64,000 bases of DNA from Gambelia wislizenii (GCA_030847615.1 JAUMIR010000005.1:169226596-169290595), one strand, 5' to 3'; shown: positions 20,690 through 30,187, counted from the first letter of the stretch. Made by a program: numbers and translations. Notes: generated by a model not told the origin, from the letters alone.

Positions 20690-22772
20690 TTTTTTTCATA
20701 ATATTTTTATTCGAAGTTTTCTTAACAAACATATATTAAAATAACACATAACATATACCATCATACATAATCATACATAAATCATCCATAAATCTTGAAT
20801 CACAGTCTTGTACATTTTCCAAGTTTCTTACAACACTTCTTACATCACTTTCAATACCAACATCTATTATCTTTCTCATTCCATTTTCTCTTCTACACAC
20901 ATACTCCGTGACTTCCTTATTTCTTTTCTTATCCATTTCCTTTTTCTATGCTTATTTTCCCCCTTCTCCGTCCTACAATTCTATTCTTTATCTCTACTTT
21001 CCTCTTGTTTTAATGTTTTATTTAAATACTTTGTTCATTCTCCCATTTATTTCTTTGTTCATAGTTAATTATTGTTAATCTTTTTTTATTTTAGCTTCTT
21101 TCCCCCATTTATCCTCCCATAGTGGGTTTAATGTCTCCCATACCTCCAAGTCTTTTAATGTTTTGTTTTCGTCCATTATAACTGTAAGTTTTTCCATTTC
21201 ATACACTTCCAGGAGCTTTAACGCCCATTCTTCTAATGATGGTAACTCTTGGGTCTTCCAATATTTCGCATATTTAATTCTAGCTATTGTTACCATATAT
21301 GATAACACTTTCCAATATTTTTTCAAAATATAACTATTTATCTTATTGAATATATTTAAAAGATAAATTTCAGGGGCACAGGGGAAATTTACATTAAATA
21401 GTTCCAAGATTGTTCTATGAATCTTCCCCCAGTATCTTTCAGCTTTTTCACATTTCCACCAGATATGATAGTAAGTACCTGATGCTTTCTGGCATTTCCA
21501 ACACTGATCGGATGATTTTTTGTAAATTTTTGACAATCTTTCTGGTGTTAAATGCCACCTTGTTATCATTTTATATATATTCTCTCTGATTATATAACTT
21601 CTGGTAAATGATAGTCCTTTCCCCCATAATTTTTCCCATTGTTTTAAGTATATCTCATAACCAAAATTCTGGGCCCATGAGATCATATAAGGTTTGATCA
21701 CTTCTTATTCCAGATTTATCTTTAATAATATTTTATATATTTTTGCTATTCTCTTTTCTTTTTTCCCTTGAATCACTTTGTCCAGGTCTGTGTCATCCAT
21801 ATCTATTCCTTCCAATTTTTGATCAATCTTATATTTTTCCATTAGTTGTCTATATAGAAGCCAATGGCAACTCCTGTTTTCCAATCTTAATTCTTCCTGG
21901 GTTTTCATTCTGTACTTATCCCCTTCTTTCTTAAGTAGATCTTTATATGTTAACCATCTTCCTTTATGTATATCTTCTCTCTTAAAATAAGCCTCGTGGT
22001 TTGATAGCCATGATGGTATCTTAAAATATATTTTCTTTCTATATATTGACCACACTCTTAATAGGGCTCTTCTTAAAAAGTGGTGTTTAAATTCCTTATG
22101 GACTAATGACTTATTATGCCAAAGATAGGCATGCCATCCAAATCTCGCATTGAAGCCCTCTAACATCAATAACCTTGTATTTTCTAGAGTAATCCATTCT
22201 GCTATCCAGGAGATTGCACATGCCTGGAAGTAGGTGTGAAGATCAGGCAGTGTAAAACCTCCTCTTTCCTTCGTATCAATTAACACTTTATATTTGATCC
22301 TAGGCTTTTTGTCTTGCCATACAAATTTTGTCAAATCTTTCTTCCATGATTTGAAGACTTTATCGTTAATTATAATTGGTATATTTTGGAAGAGGTATAT
22401 CATTTTTGGTAATATATTCATTTTAAAGGCGTTTATTCTCCCTAGTAGGGAGAGGTTTAGCCTCTCCCATTGCTTTAAATCCTCTTTTATTTTATTCCAT
22501 GTTTTCATATAGTTGTTTTCAAACAGCTCTGAGTTTTTCTTTAATATAGTAATACCTAAGTATTTCGTTTTATTTACTATCTTGTAACCTGTGATCTTTT
22601 CTAATGTTTGTTCTTCCTGTTTTGCAATGTTCTTTGTTAGCATCATCGTTTTTTCCTTATTTATTTTTAGACCCGCCCAATTACCAAATTCCTCGATTGT
22701 TTCTAATAGTTTCTCTATACTCTCTTTTGGGTTCTCTAAAATGAAAATCTAAAATGAAAATCTAAAATGAAA
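20690..22772 (-). mobile_element. 5'-truncated L1 with perfect 15-bp target duplication
   Basis: The 15-mer atcacaaaaaatctt flanks the element at 20675-20689 and 22773-22787. The 3' end lies on the low-coordinate side, where the T-run at about 20688-20697 is the poly(A) on the minus strand. The L1 body covers the C-terminal part of ORF2 and the 3' UTR (20700-21074). It lies within the PLE and in the same orientation. Three 13-bp repeats sit at the 5' junction (22736-22772). Confidence 0.92.
21075..22738 (-). pseudogene. L1 ORF2 C-terminal region, single in-frame stop
   Basis: About 554 codons read in one minus-strand frame with a single stop near 21705-21707. The segment starts after the catalytic palm with a GLKINKEKTMML block. 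It continues with KYLGITILKKN, LLGRINAFKMNILPKMIYLF, WQDKKPRIKYK, ERGGFTLPDLHTYF and FGWHAYLW. After the stop come GKGLSFTRSYIIRENIYKMI, then a cysteine-rich block (CWKCQKASGTYYHIWWKC). That C-x2-C...H-x4-C zinc-like motif is the C-terminal hallmark of L1 ORF2. The catalytic domain is absent because of 5' truncation. It is the same lineage as the element at 54370-62146. Confidence 0.9.
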
Positions 22773-22787
22773 ATCACAAAAAATCTT

Positions 22788-23279
22788 AAAGACTCTGGGG
22801 GGTGTTTCATCTCTAAAAAATGCTCTACCAGAGGACATCCCAATGTCTGATTTCTTATTCTAGATTTGTGTTCTATGACCCTAGTCTTAACTTCTCTTTT
22901 GGACATTCCTGTGTACAGAAGATTGCATGGGCACATGATTACATATATCACATTTTTTGAAGCACAATTTGTAAAACCTCTTAGTACAAACTTTTGCTTT
23001 GTCTGAGGGTGTATAAAGTGCTTCATGTTTAGTGATTGATTGCAAAAGAGCAATTCCCACATTTATAATGACCAGTCACTGAAATGGCTTGTTTGTCAGG
23101 TGTTACTAAATCTGAGTGTACCAAGAAATCTTTTCAATTTCTTGTTCTCCTGAAACCAATTATAGGAGGCAGAGCACACCGTGGAATATCTTGCACCAAA
23201 TGCCAGTGTTTGAAAATAATATTTCTTATTCTTTGAGACAGCTGGTTAAACTCCAAGTATGTAGTAACCGTATTGGTAG
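22788..23279 (-). pseudogene. PLE linker and GIY-YIG endonuclease domain
   Basis: From 23279 downward, pieces read FNQLSQRIRNIIFKHWHLVQ-like sequence, then a C-x2-C-x2-C set (YKCGNCSFCN). A frame at 22736-23062 then carries KNVIYVIMCPCNLLYTGMS, VKTRVIEHKSRIRN and PLVEHFLEMKHPPESLRFFV. The VIY and LYTG pair is the PLE form of GIY-YIG, with the expected arginine in TRVIEH. The domain would nick target DNA in an active element. It is cut by the L1 at 22787 and resumes at 20674. Confidence 0.88.
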
Positions 23280-23489
23280 TATAGTTGCCCCTCCACATTC
23301 GCAGCTTTCACATTCGCGGTTTTGATTATTCGCGGAAAGCCGCCTGCCCCACCCTCTCTACTCCGACCCTTCCCAAGGCAATGAAGGTGTTCTCAGGAAT
23401 CCCTTTGCTGCCTTGGGAAAGGGGGGGTGGAAAGCCTCCCTCATTCCACCCCAGTCCCTTCCCAAGGCAGCGAGGGACCCCTACGCCAC

Positions 23490-23885
23490 TTTGGGAAGGG
23501 TGGGGGGGTGGAGGAGAGTGGCGGCAGGGGCTTCAGAAGCCCCTGCGGCCACTCTGGGAAGGGCGGGGGGGTGAGGGAGAGTGACGGCGGGGGCTTCAGA
23601 AGCCCCTGCAGCCACTCTGGGAAGGGTGGGGGGGTGGAGGAGAGTGAAGGCGGGGACTTCAGAAGCCCCCACGGCCACTCTGGGAACAGCGGGGGGTGGA
23701 GGAGAGTGATGGCGGGGGCTTCAGAAGCCCCTGCGGCCACGCTGGGAAGGGCGGGGGGGTGGAGGAGAGTGGCAGCAGGGGCTTCAGAAGCCCCACAGCC
23801 ACTCTGGGAAGGGCGGGGGGGTGGAGGAGAGTGGAGGCGGGGGCTTCAGAAGCCCCCGTAGCCACTCTGGGAAGGGCGGGAGGGG
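23490..23885. repeat. GC-rich minisatellite, six units of 62-63 bp
   Basis: The palindrome cttcagaag recurs at 23531, 23594, 23657, 23719, 23782 and 23844, spaced 63, 63, 62, 63 and 62 bp. Each unit contains ggggcttcagaagcccc or a close variant, which can fold into a GC stem. It also contains a gccactctgggaagggcggg part and a G-rich run. The long proline- or glycine-rich frames on both strands are products of this repeat, not genes. Confidence 0.93.
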
Positions 23886-23890
23886 GTGAG

Positions 23891-24235
23891 AAAGACTGGA
23901 GAGAGGCAGCGCAGCCTCCTCCCCACCAGCCCACTCGCCTGCTGCTGTCCCCAGCCTTTCGAAGTGGGTGCCGGGCTCCAAAGCCCCAGCGCCCGCTTCG
24001 GAAGGCCGGGGAGAGGCAGCGCAGCCTCCTCCCCACCCACACGCTGCCTTCCCCGGCCTTTCTCAGCAGGCTCCAGGGCTCCGAAGCCCCGGACCCCGCT
24101 GAGAAAGGCCAGGGAGAGGCAGCGCAGCCTCCTCCCCACCCACGCTGACTTCCCCGGCCTTTCTCAGCAGGCTCTGGGGCTTCTAAGTGCTGGAGTCCCC
24201 TCAGAAAGGCCGCAGAGAGGCCAGCCAGGCTGGCC
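23891..24235. repeat. GC-rich minisatellite, three units of about 103-110 bp
   Basis: gagaggcagcgcagcctcct starts units at 23901, 24011 and 24114. Each unit also has a ccccaccca part, a cctttctcagcaggctc-type part and its complement (gctgagaaaggcc), so each unit is itself partly palindromic. It directly follows the first array. Confidence 0.9.
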
Positions 24236-24399
24236 AGACACCCTCCCGCTGCCTCCCTCCCTCTGGGGGGGGGCTGCGGGAGCAGCATCTGTTATTTGAG
24301 GTTTTTCCACATTCGCGGGGGACTCAAGAACCTAACCCCTGCGAATGTGGAGGGACAACTGTATTTTTATCCTAACTCTTAAAAACGGAATTTCTGTCC

Positions 24400-25408
24400 T
24401 TGTTCATGGCCCTAATTTTGGCAGTTGAAATCACTTTTTGTGGATAAGACCTATCTAATAGTTCTTGTTCATAAACATTTGCGGCAGACACAAAAGAGTC
24501 CTGATGTGTCAAATTCCTTTTTAAGCGAAGAAATTGTGAAAAGGGTAGATTGTTTTTTAAATGTCTAGGATGACAACTCTGATAGTGAAGGAGAGTGTTC
24601 CTATCTGTAGGTTTTTAAAAATCTGATACAGCAATTTTGAAATCTTTCATACAAACATTTACATCTAAAAAAGATAATTTTTCCAAGTCATGATGGCATG
24701 TAAATTTAATATGTTCATTGAAAGAATTTGCCCATTCAAAAAAAGAATGTACTTGTGTCTGATCAGTGAATACAATAAAAATATCACCTATGAACCTGGT
24801 ATAGATTTTAAAGTATTTAACAAATGCATTTTGCGTTGGATTGAGAATATAAGATTTTTCCAGATCCGCCATGAATAAATTGGCTAAGGAGAGGGCTAGA
24901 GGGGAGCCCAGGCCACGCCTTTGATCTGTAAATAATAATTGGTGTCATATCTAAAATAATTCTTATCAAGGACTACATCCAATATGTCCAAAAGAAAGTG
25001 AGGGGGAGGCTCTGTAATGTTCTGTTCAAAAAGGATTTTTTCAGCCACTGCCCTAGCTTCAGTGAGTGGTTTGGATGTGTAAAGGGAATTAGCATCCATA
25101 GTGACCAAACATGTATTACTTGTTATACGAATGTCCTCTACCTTCTGAATGAAAAGTCCTGTATCTTTGATATATGATTCAGTTGATGCCACAGCTGGTG
25201 ATAAAAAAGAATCAACATATTTTGCTAAAGGTTCCAATAGAGAGCCCGATCCTGATATAATCTGTCTGCCTTGGGAGGGTGTCCTGGTTTGTGGATTTTT
25301 GGAAGGGTATAAAAAATAGGTACTCTTGGATTCTCAACAAGTAAATAATCCCCAATTGACCGATCAATATAGCCTAGTATTACATCCTCCTGAACCATGA
25401 CTTTGATG
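24400..25408 (-). pseudogene. PLE reverse transcriptase, main part
   Basis: Minus-strand frames give, in order: EDVILGYIDRSIGDYLLVEN and PRVPIFYTLPKIHKPG (about 25400-25270), then PLAKYVDSFLSPAVAST, SYIKDTGLFIQKVE, LVTMDANSLYTSKP and YYLQIKGVAWAPL (24896-25237). Next come MADLEKSYILNPTQNAF, FIGDIFIVF, HIKFTCHHDLEKLSFLDVNV (24615-24872) and a thumb-like TYR...LSELSS region (24400-24614). LPKIHK, MD-x-x-SLYT and the Q-x-KG block identify a PLE reverse transcriptase. The usual YxDD is changed to FIGD, and frames shift near 24880 and 25240. Confidence 0.85.
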
Positions 25409-25556
25409 ATACCTTGTCTGCAGGTATGACAAGCTCCTTTTGGGAAGCCAGCTTATTAAGAGTTTCATACTCACTAGAATTTAAATTGAACCAAGGATGA
25501 TGTTCATTCATTTCCAATTTTATAATATCTTTCAGGACTACTGTTTCAAAAGTGGA
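25409..25556 (-). pseudogene. PLE reverse transcriptase, N-terminal block
   Basis: The minus strand encodes TFETVVLKDIIKLEMNEHHP, then NLNSSEYETLNKLASQKE and LVIPADK. This is the PLE block before the conserved V-I-K-P-A-D-K-G motif. The lysine codon of VIKPADK has been lost (three bases missing). The stretch that should follow ADK is absent here and is found inverted at 25557-25720. Confidence 0.8.
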
Positions 25557-25720
25557 AATCATATGGTTTGTCATAAAACCTGCAGACAAGGAGGGTGCGA
25601 TTGTCATCCAAAACAAGAAAGATTATGAATTAGAAATATACAGACAACTAAATGACAAGAAAAGTTATCGTATATTACCCAGAGACCCCACTGATTACAT
25701 CAGAAATATCATCAAAGTCG
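25557..25720 (+). pseudogene. inverted internal PLE reverse transcriptase fragment
   Basis: The plus strand encodes VIKPADKEGAIVIQNKKDYE, then EIYRQLNDKKSYRILPRDPT and IRNIIK. This is the PLE segment missing from the minus-strand copy between 25409 and 25408. It overlaps the minus-strand parts at both ends: gtcata[aaa]cctgcagacaag on one side and atcatcaaagtc on the other. It is joined at 25717-25721 to the terminal segment through a gtc microhomology. An inverted duplication followed by loss of the direct copy, or insertion of a piece of a second PLE, would both explain it. Confidence 0.8.
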
Positions 25721-25758
25721 AAGCCTTTCACAGCTGGCATCCATAGATTTTCTTTGGG

Positions 25759-25922
25759 TTTTTTCTGGACTGTGAGGCCGTGTTCTGGAATAGTTTCTTT
25801 CTGACGTTTCACTTACATCTGTGGCTGGCACCTTCAGAGAAATCTTTTCTGAAGCCACAGATGCAGGCGAAATGTCAGAAAGAAACTATTCCAGAACATG
25901 GCCTCACAGCCCGGAAAAAAAC
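25759..25922. repeat. inverted repeat of PLE terminal segments with hammerhead-like cores
   Basis: Arm 25759-25825 and arm 25854-25922 are about 68 bp each, complementary except for about seven transitions and one indel, with a 28-base centre. Both arms carry the string gaaactattccagaacaygg and the ccacagatg...gaaaygtcag part of the hammerhead-bearing terminal repeat known from vertebrate PLEs. Confidence 0.75.
25795..25845 (-). ncRNA. degenerate type I hammerhead ribozyme candidate
   Basis: On the minus strand the order ctgaagg - tgcc...stem II region - gaaac - gtc matches the hammerhead order CUGANGA - stem II - GAAA - short stem III - GUC. The last A of CUGANGA is G here. Known PLE hammerheads have a very short stem III, as here. 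The opposite arm (25849-25880, plus strand) has ctgaag and gaaatgtc but lacks part of stem II. Both look inactive. Confidence 0.4.
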
Positions 25923-25966
25923 CAAGGAAAAACTCAAACAAACCTTCCCACCCCAACATTAAGATC

Positions 25967-26145
25967 ATAGAATCATAAAGTTGGAAGAGACATCAAGAGC
26001 CCTCTAGTCCAACCCCCTGCCATGCAGGAATACACAATCAACTCATTCCAGACAGATGGCCATCCAGCCTCTGCTTAAAAACCTCCAAAGAAGGAGACTC
26101 CACCACACTACAAGGCAGCACATTCCAGCATTTCATTATTTTCAT
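25967..26145 (-). mobile_element. CR1 3' end fragment
   Basis: The minus strand ends with the CR1 3' terminus, seen on the plus strand as atcatagaatcataaagttg. Before it comes the typical ggttggactagag-type run, and further up ggagtctccttctttggagg and the wattccactg-like region. The same 3' end is seen on the plus strand at 48570-49030. Confidence 0.85.
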
Positions 26146-27585
26146 CATGCTTCCTTTTATTGCTGAGTGGAAGAGAGATACTTCCATATTTTCCCCAGTC
26201 ACTGCCACCCAGGAAAATGCCTGAGCCAGACCTTATAAACTGAACCTCTTTGGCAGTTTCACACAACCACCCTGAAAGTGACAGGATGAATGGTCACCAA
26301 ATCTACTTGTCTTTTTAAATAATATATGAAGAGGAGTTCAAATCACCCATCTCTTCTGCTGGGTGTGGGCTTTCTGTAATCATTCCTCTATGTTCTCCGT
26401 GGAGTGGTTTTTCAAAAGTGAGAGAAACAAGTCCCTTTTCCCTCCTTTCATCTCCACCAACAATGAGTAAAGCCATTGTTTAAGACTCATTAAAGGACTC
26501 CTCCAAGGAATGGAATAAAATGTTCCTTCTACCTGAGTATTTTTTTCCTTTGCCCCATCCCTTTGTACTGTCTGTTAGGAGAACCTCCTGCATCCATTAG
26601 TTAACTCCCAATTGATCAGCACATAATTAGTCATCAGAACACGTCTGTAGCAATTCATAAATCCAACCTCACAGCTTATGGTTCCTGTTTAGTCATTTAG
26701 ACTAAAGCCTCCCACAGATTCTGTTACTGTAACTGTTCAAGCAACTTACATAAATGACTTGGTCTTCATTATTAGTGCAGCTCTGAGACAGGCACAATTC
26801 TTCTTATGTAATTTGTTGTGTTTTTTCTGGAAAATTGGAAACTGTGATTCCACTCTCACATTCCTTTAAAAGACCCTATAAGATTGGAAAGAACAGTAGT
26901 GAAGAGAATCTTATTTAATCCAATGTAAGCATATGGTATCAGGCATTCCCAAATGGTTGGCAAAGCAAACTAGACCAGCCAGATCATAAGTAGTCACAGA
27001 AGGAGAGAGAAAGAGGGATAGAGAGGGAGGGAGAGGGTGAGACAAAAAAGAGAGAGGGAGGGTGTCATGGACATAGCCTGGCAAAATGTTTATATTTGCC
27101 AACAAGGGAGTCATGACAGAACATAAGAGAAGTTTTTCTTCAGGGCCAGCCATTAGGCAGAGTGAGGCAACCACTTCAGACAGCAGAGGCTGGGGCAGTG
27201 GTGGCACTAGGAGGATGTGGAGAGCCCGAACCACACTAGGTGGCATCATCGGGGAGGGGTGACACCAGGGCTGGGGTGCTACAATGGCAGCCCCTACTTC
27301 TCCTCTTGAACTATGTGAGCCACTCTGTAAATCAGCCTGCTGCCCCCAGCTGTGTTAGAGATGCTCTCCCGGTGCTAAAGTAAAGTTCAGATGTCAATTC
27401 AGTCAGTTTCTACAGGTGGAATGCTCAGGGGGCCAGTGAGGGCACCATTTTGTCTTTATTTCATGCAACAAAATGTCTATGGCCAGCATGGTTTTTCCAT
27501 GGTAGAAACAGACCCACAGTGCCAAACTATAAACTTAATTGTGCTTGTTGTACTACCTCTATTTTCTCTAGGGGTAGGTGGTTGA
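26146..27585. other. unannotated stretch; GA-rich low complexity at 26996-27065
   Basis: No named repeat or gene is recognised. The interval 26996-27065 is a purine-rich aggagagag run. A 112-codon minus-strand frame across it looks like chance. Confidence 0.4.
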
Positions 27586-27928
27586 GGGAAGAATATTTGA
27601 AAATATTTCCCCAAAAATGGTTGGAAAATGTGTTTTTCAAGTGTTAAGAAAACATTCTTAACACTTGAGAATGTTCAATGAGAAGAATCCTGGACTGACA
27701 AGAATCTTCACAATTTGTGATTTATTCTAGGGAAAATTCACAAGTGGTTGTTTTGCCCTCAAAAAAGCATTTTCTACACAATTGGGAACTAATTCTGTGC
27801 AAAATTTGCTTATGGTTGTTTTGCCTCAAAAAGTCTATATTCTGCATACAAAACAGTATTCCTTTCGAGCAAAAGATAATATTTCTTTGCAGAAATATTA
27901 GCCAGGGCCCTGCTGCAACTACTTGTCC
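27586..27928 (+). repeat. unclassified interspersed repeat, left part (copy 1)
   Basis: The block starts gaatatttgaaaatatttcc and contains ctggactgacaagaatcttc, ttctgtgcaaaatttg and several cagaaa/gcattttctaca-type subrepeats. The same order is seen in the copy at 63290-63715. The copy is interrupted after about 27895 and resumes at 30188, with a Harbinger-like MITE and two LINE fragments between. Confidence 0.65.
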
Positions 27929-27931
27929 TAA

Positions 27932-28573
27932 GGGCTTGTCTAGAAGAGAAGATATTATGTTGATTGCTGCACATTAACGCAAAATCGCAGCAGCATTCAT
28001 TTGTCTCCATGGTCCTTCCGCAAATTTGCTGGTATGCAAAGCTATCCATGTTTGAAGTTCACTTGCAACCATACCTGTGAATCAACATTGTGGCCAAGAG
28101 TGAATTACTCATGTTATTATTCTCAAGTTATCACCACTGCACAGTATTTTTTTTTAAATTGCAAATAAAAGGTGTGCAAGTGCAACCTTCCACTTAAAAA
28201 AGCTGATTGGTCACCTCAGTGCAGTGAAAAAAACACATAAACAGCAACACAAAACTCCAAAATGGCACTTCTGGCCACTTTATTAACAGCAAGCACACCC
28301 CTGCACATGTCTGACTAATCAGCTTTCCACTTCCACCCTTGCCAAGAATGTGCTGCAATTTGAATCAGTTGTCCAAACTAGTGGTAATGTGCATTTTCAC
28401 ACATTATTTTAAAAACCCCGAGGGAAGCCGCAAAGGCTTTCCCCCCACAGTTTTTGGAGTTTTTGCTCCCCCTTATTGCTTATGAATAAGGTGAACCACT
28501 GCGAGATCTCGTTGGGATAAAAGGTATTATCCTCACATTCTATGAGGAGTATTTTTACCATCTAGACAACCCC
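27932..28573. mobile_element. PIF/Harbinger-like MITE, 642 bp, TAA target duplication
   Basis: The ends gggcttgtctaga and tctagacaacccc are inverted repeats, flanked by TAA at 27929-27931 and 28574-28576. A TWA duplication of 3 bp is the PIF/Harbinger signature. The interior has gcagcattcatttgtctcc and aaagccttt-type segments shared with 31822-32469 and 63840-64000. No transposase is present. Confidence 0.85.
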
Positions 28574-28689
28574 TAAGGCACTTTTCTGTGGGGAGGACAA
28601 TGGAAGCTTTGTTACTGCTCCACTGTTTAGCACCTCAGAAATCCCAATGTTGGTAGAGTTTCCTGGCATCTAAAGTGGTTTTGGGAGGC

Positions 28690-29297
28690 TCTTTTAATTG
28701 TTGTACTGGTACAACTATCGCCACCACTTACGACTCCTTGAACGCTTTCATCAGTGCTGTATATGCACAATCCTAAATATACACTGGACTGATTATGTGA
28801 TGAATGTTGCTGTCCTTGAGCAAACAGAGATCACCAGTACTGAGGCCATGATATTGAGAGCACAGCTGTGCTGGGCAGGGCATATTTCTAGGATGGAGGA
28901 CCATTGCCTCCCAAAAATAGTACTCTACGGTGAACTCGCCACAGGTCAGCATAAGAAGGGCGCTCCAAGAAAGTGATACAAGGACTCCCTGAAACAACAT
29001 TTCAGGCTTAGCCAAATTGATCACCAACAATGGTTCGCCCTGGCCTCACATCGGGAGGCATGGAGATGCACTATCTACAATGCTGCAGCCTTATTTGAGA
29101 ACTCACGCTGAACCAGTCTTGAAGAGAAATGACAACGCAGAAAGAATCACAACCCAGAAACATCACCCAAGGAGACCTTCTGCTGTGCTTTCTGCAACTG
29201 GACTTGTTTATCTCGGATTGACCTTTTTAGTCATCAGCCCGCTTACAGAAAGTGTGGAATGAGTCCTTCCTGAATCTTCATTTGCAAAGAAAACCCA
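28690..29297 (+). pseudogene. LINE (RTE/Rex-like) C-terminal region and 3' end
   Basis: Plus-strand frames read HLRLLERFHQCCICTILNIH, TEAMILRAQLCWAGHISRME, LPKIVLYGELATGQHKKGAP and then, after a stop, WFALASHREAWRCTIYNAA. A frame-shifted tail gives CAFCNWTCLSR...H, a C2H2-like finger. This pattern (LERFH, LRWAGH, RMED, LPK, YGEL) is common in RTE-, Rex- or Vingi-like LINEs. I cannot settle the clade. The 3' end tttgcaaagaaaacccagag matches the small insertion at 533-593. Confidence 0.7.
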
Positions 29298-29371
29298 GAG
29301 AGAACTATAAACTTGAATTCAAATATTTATGATGTCATAAGTCAAGCCTATGACATAAATACTAAAAGAGT

Positions 29372-30187
29372 GCCTGTTATCAACTTCGGCTGATACGCCA
29401 GCTGCGCCCTTGCCTGGAAACTAGAGACCTCGAAACTGTGGTACATGCACTGGTAACCTCCCATCTGGATTTCTGTAATGCACTCTACATGGGGCTACCC
29501 TTGTGCTTGACTCGGAAACTTCAACTAGTTCAGAACATGGCAGCCAGGTTGATTTCTGGCGCTTCCAGAAGAGAGCATATAACACCTGTGCTAAAAGCTC
29601 TCCACTGGCTGCCTATTCGTTTCCGGGCACAGTACAAGGTGTTGGTTATAACCTTTAAAGCCCTACATGGCTTGGGTCCAACTTATCTCCGGGACCGCCT
29701 CCTTCTGTACGACCCTCCCCGCGCACTTCGGTCCTCTGGGAGGAATCTGTTACAGCCTATGAAAACAAGGCTGTCGGTGACCTCCCAGAGGGCCTTTTCT
29801 GCTGCCGCTCCCAGATTATGGAATGGCCTGCCGGACGAGATCCGTCTTATTACCACCTTAGACAGCTTTAAAAAAGCTGTCAAGACGGATCTTTTCCGGC
29901 AGGCTTTCCCTGAATAACTATCCCGGCCCAAGACTCGGCTGTCCTTTCTAAGCGGCAACTAGATTTTTTAACCATTGTATGTTTTAATTTTTGTCTTTTT
30001 AATTTATCTATTTTAAATTGTTGTATGTTTTTAATTTTCTATAATTTAATATTATTTTAAGGGGTGGGTGGGTTAGGGTACTGGGACTATGGAATTTTTA
30101 TATTGTAAGCCGCCCCGATTGCGTTGCAGAGGGGTGGGATAGAAATAAAATTTTATTAATATTATTATTATTATTATTATTATTACT
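29372..30187 (+). mobile_element. L2-like LINE, C-terminal ORF and 3' UTR with (TTA)n tail
   Basis: An open frame of 159 codons (29438-29917) reads VHALVTSHLDFCNALYMGLP, LQLVQNMAARLISGASRREH, LHWLPIRFRAQYKVLVITFK, GPTYLRDRLL and ends NGLPDEIRLITT...DLFRQAFPE. This is the conserved end of L2/CR1-group reverse transcriptases. It is followed by the 3' UTR (attgtaagccgccccgattg) and (TTA)n at 30160-30187. The element is 5'-truncated but the remaining frame is open, which suggests it is not very old. Confidence 0.88.

Larger units (their letters stand above)
23282..24361. mobile_element. GC-rich pogo-like DNA transposon carrying two minisatellites
   Basis: Inverted ends tagttgcccctccacattcg (left) and cgaatgtggagggacaactg (right) are flanked by TA (23280-23281 and 24362-24363). 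Inside the left end is a ttcgcggttttgattattcg run. Inside the right end the complement of aacctcaaataac and gcgaatgtg appears. The ends resemble pogo/Tigger termini. The interior has no transposase. It is filled by a 62-63-bp tandem array and a 103-110-bp tandem array. It splits the PLE between RT thumb and linker. Confidence 0.85.
20490..25853 (-). mobile_element. Penelope-like element (PLE) split by two younger insertions
   Basis: Read on the minus strand, the order is: a terminal-repeat-like segment with a hammerhead-like core (about 25853-25721), an inverted internal fragment (25557-25720), RT blocks (25556-24400), a zinc linker and GIY-YIG nuclease (23279-22788), and the protein C-terminus (20674-20510). 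A pogo-like transposon (23282-24361) and an L1 (20690-22772) interrupt it. PLEs couple a telomerase-like reverse transcriptase with a GIY-YIG endonuclease. The copy is dead: it has stops and frameshifts, and the catalytic [YF]xDD block reads FIGD. Confidence 0.88.

Noticed and set aside
23490..23885. Regularly spaced palindromes resembling a CRISPR array
   Set aside because: The whole 62-63-bp unit is repeated, so there are no unique spacers, and the host is a vertebrate.
23427..24299. Proline- and glycine-rich repeat proteins of up to 209 codons
   Set aside because: They are translations of the GC minisatellites, present in several frames on both strands.
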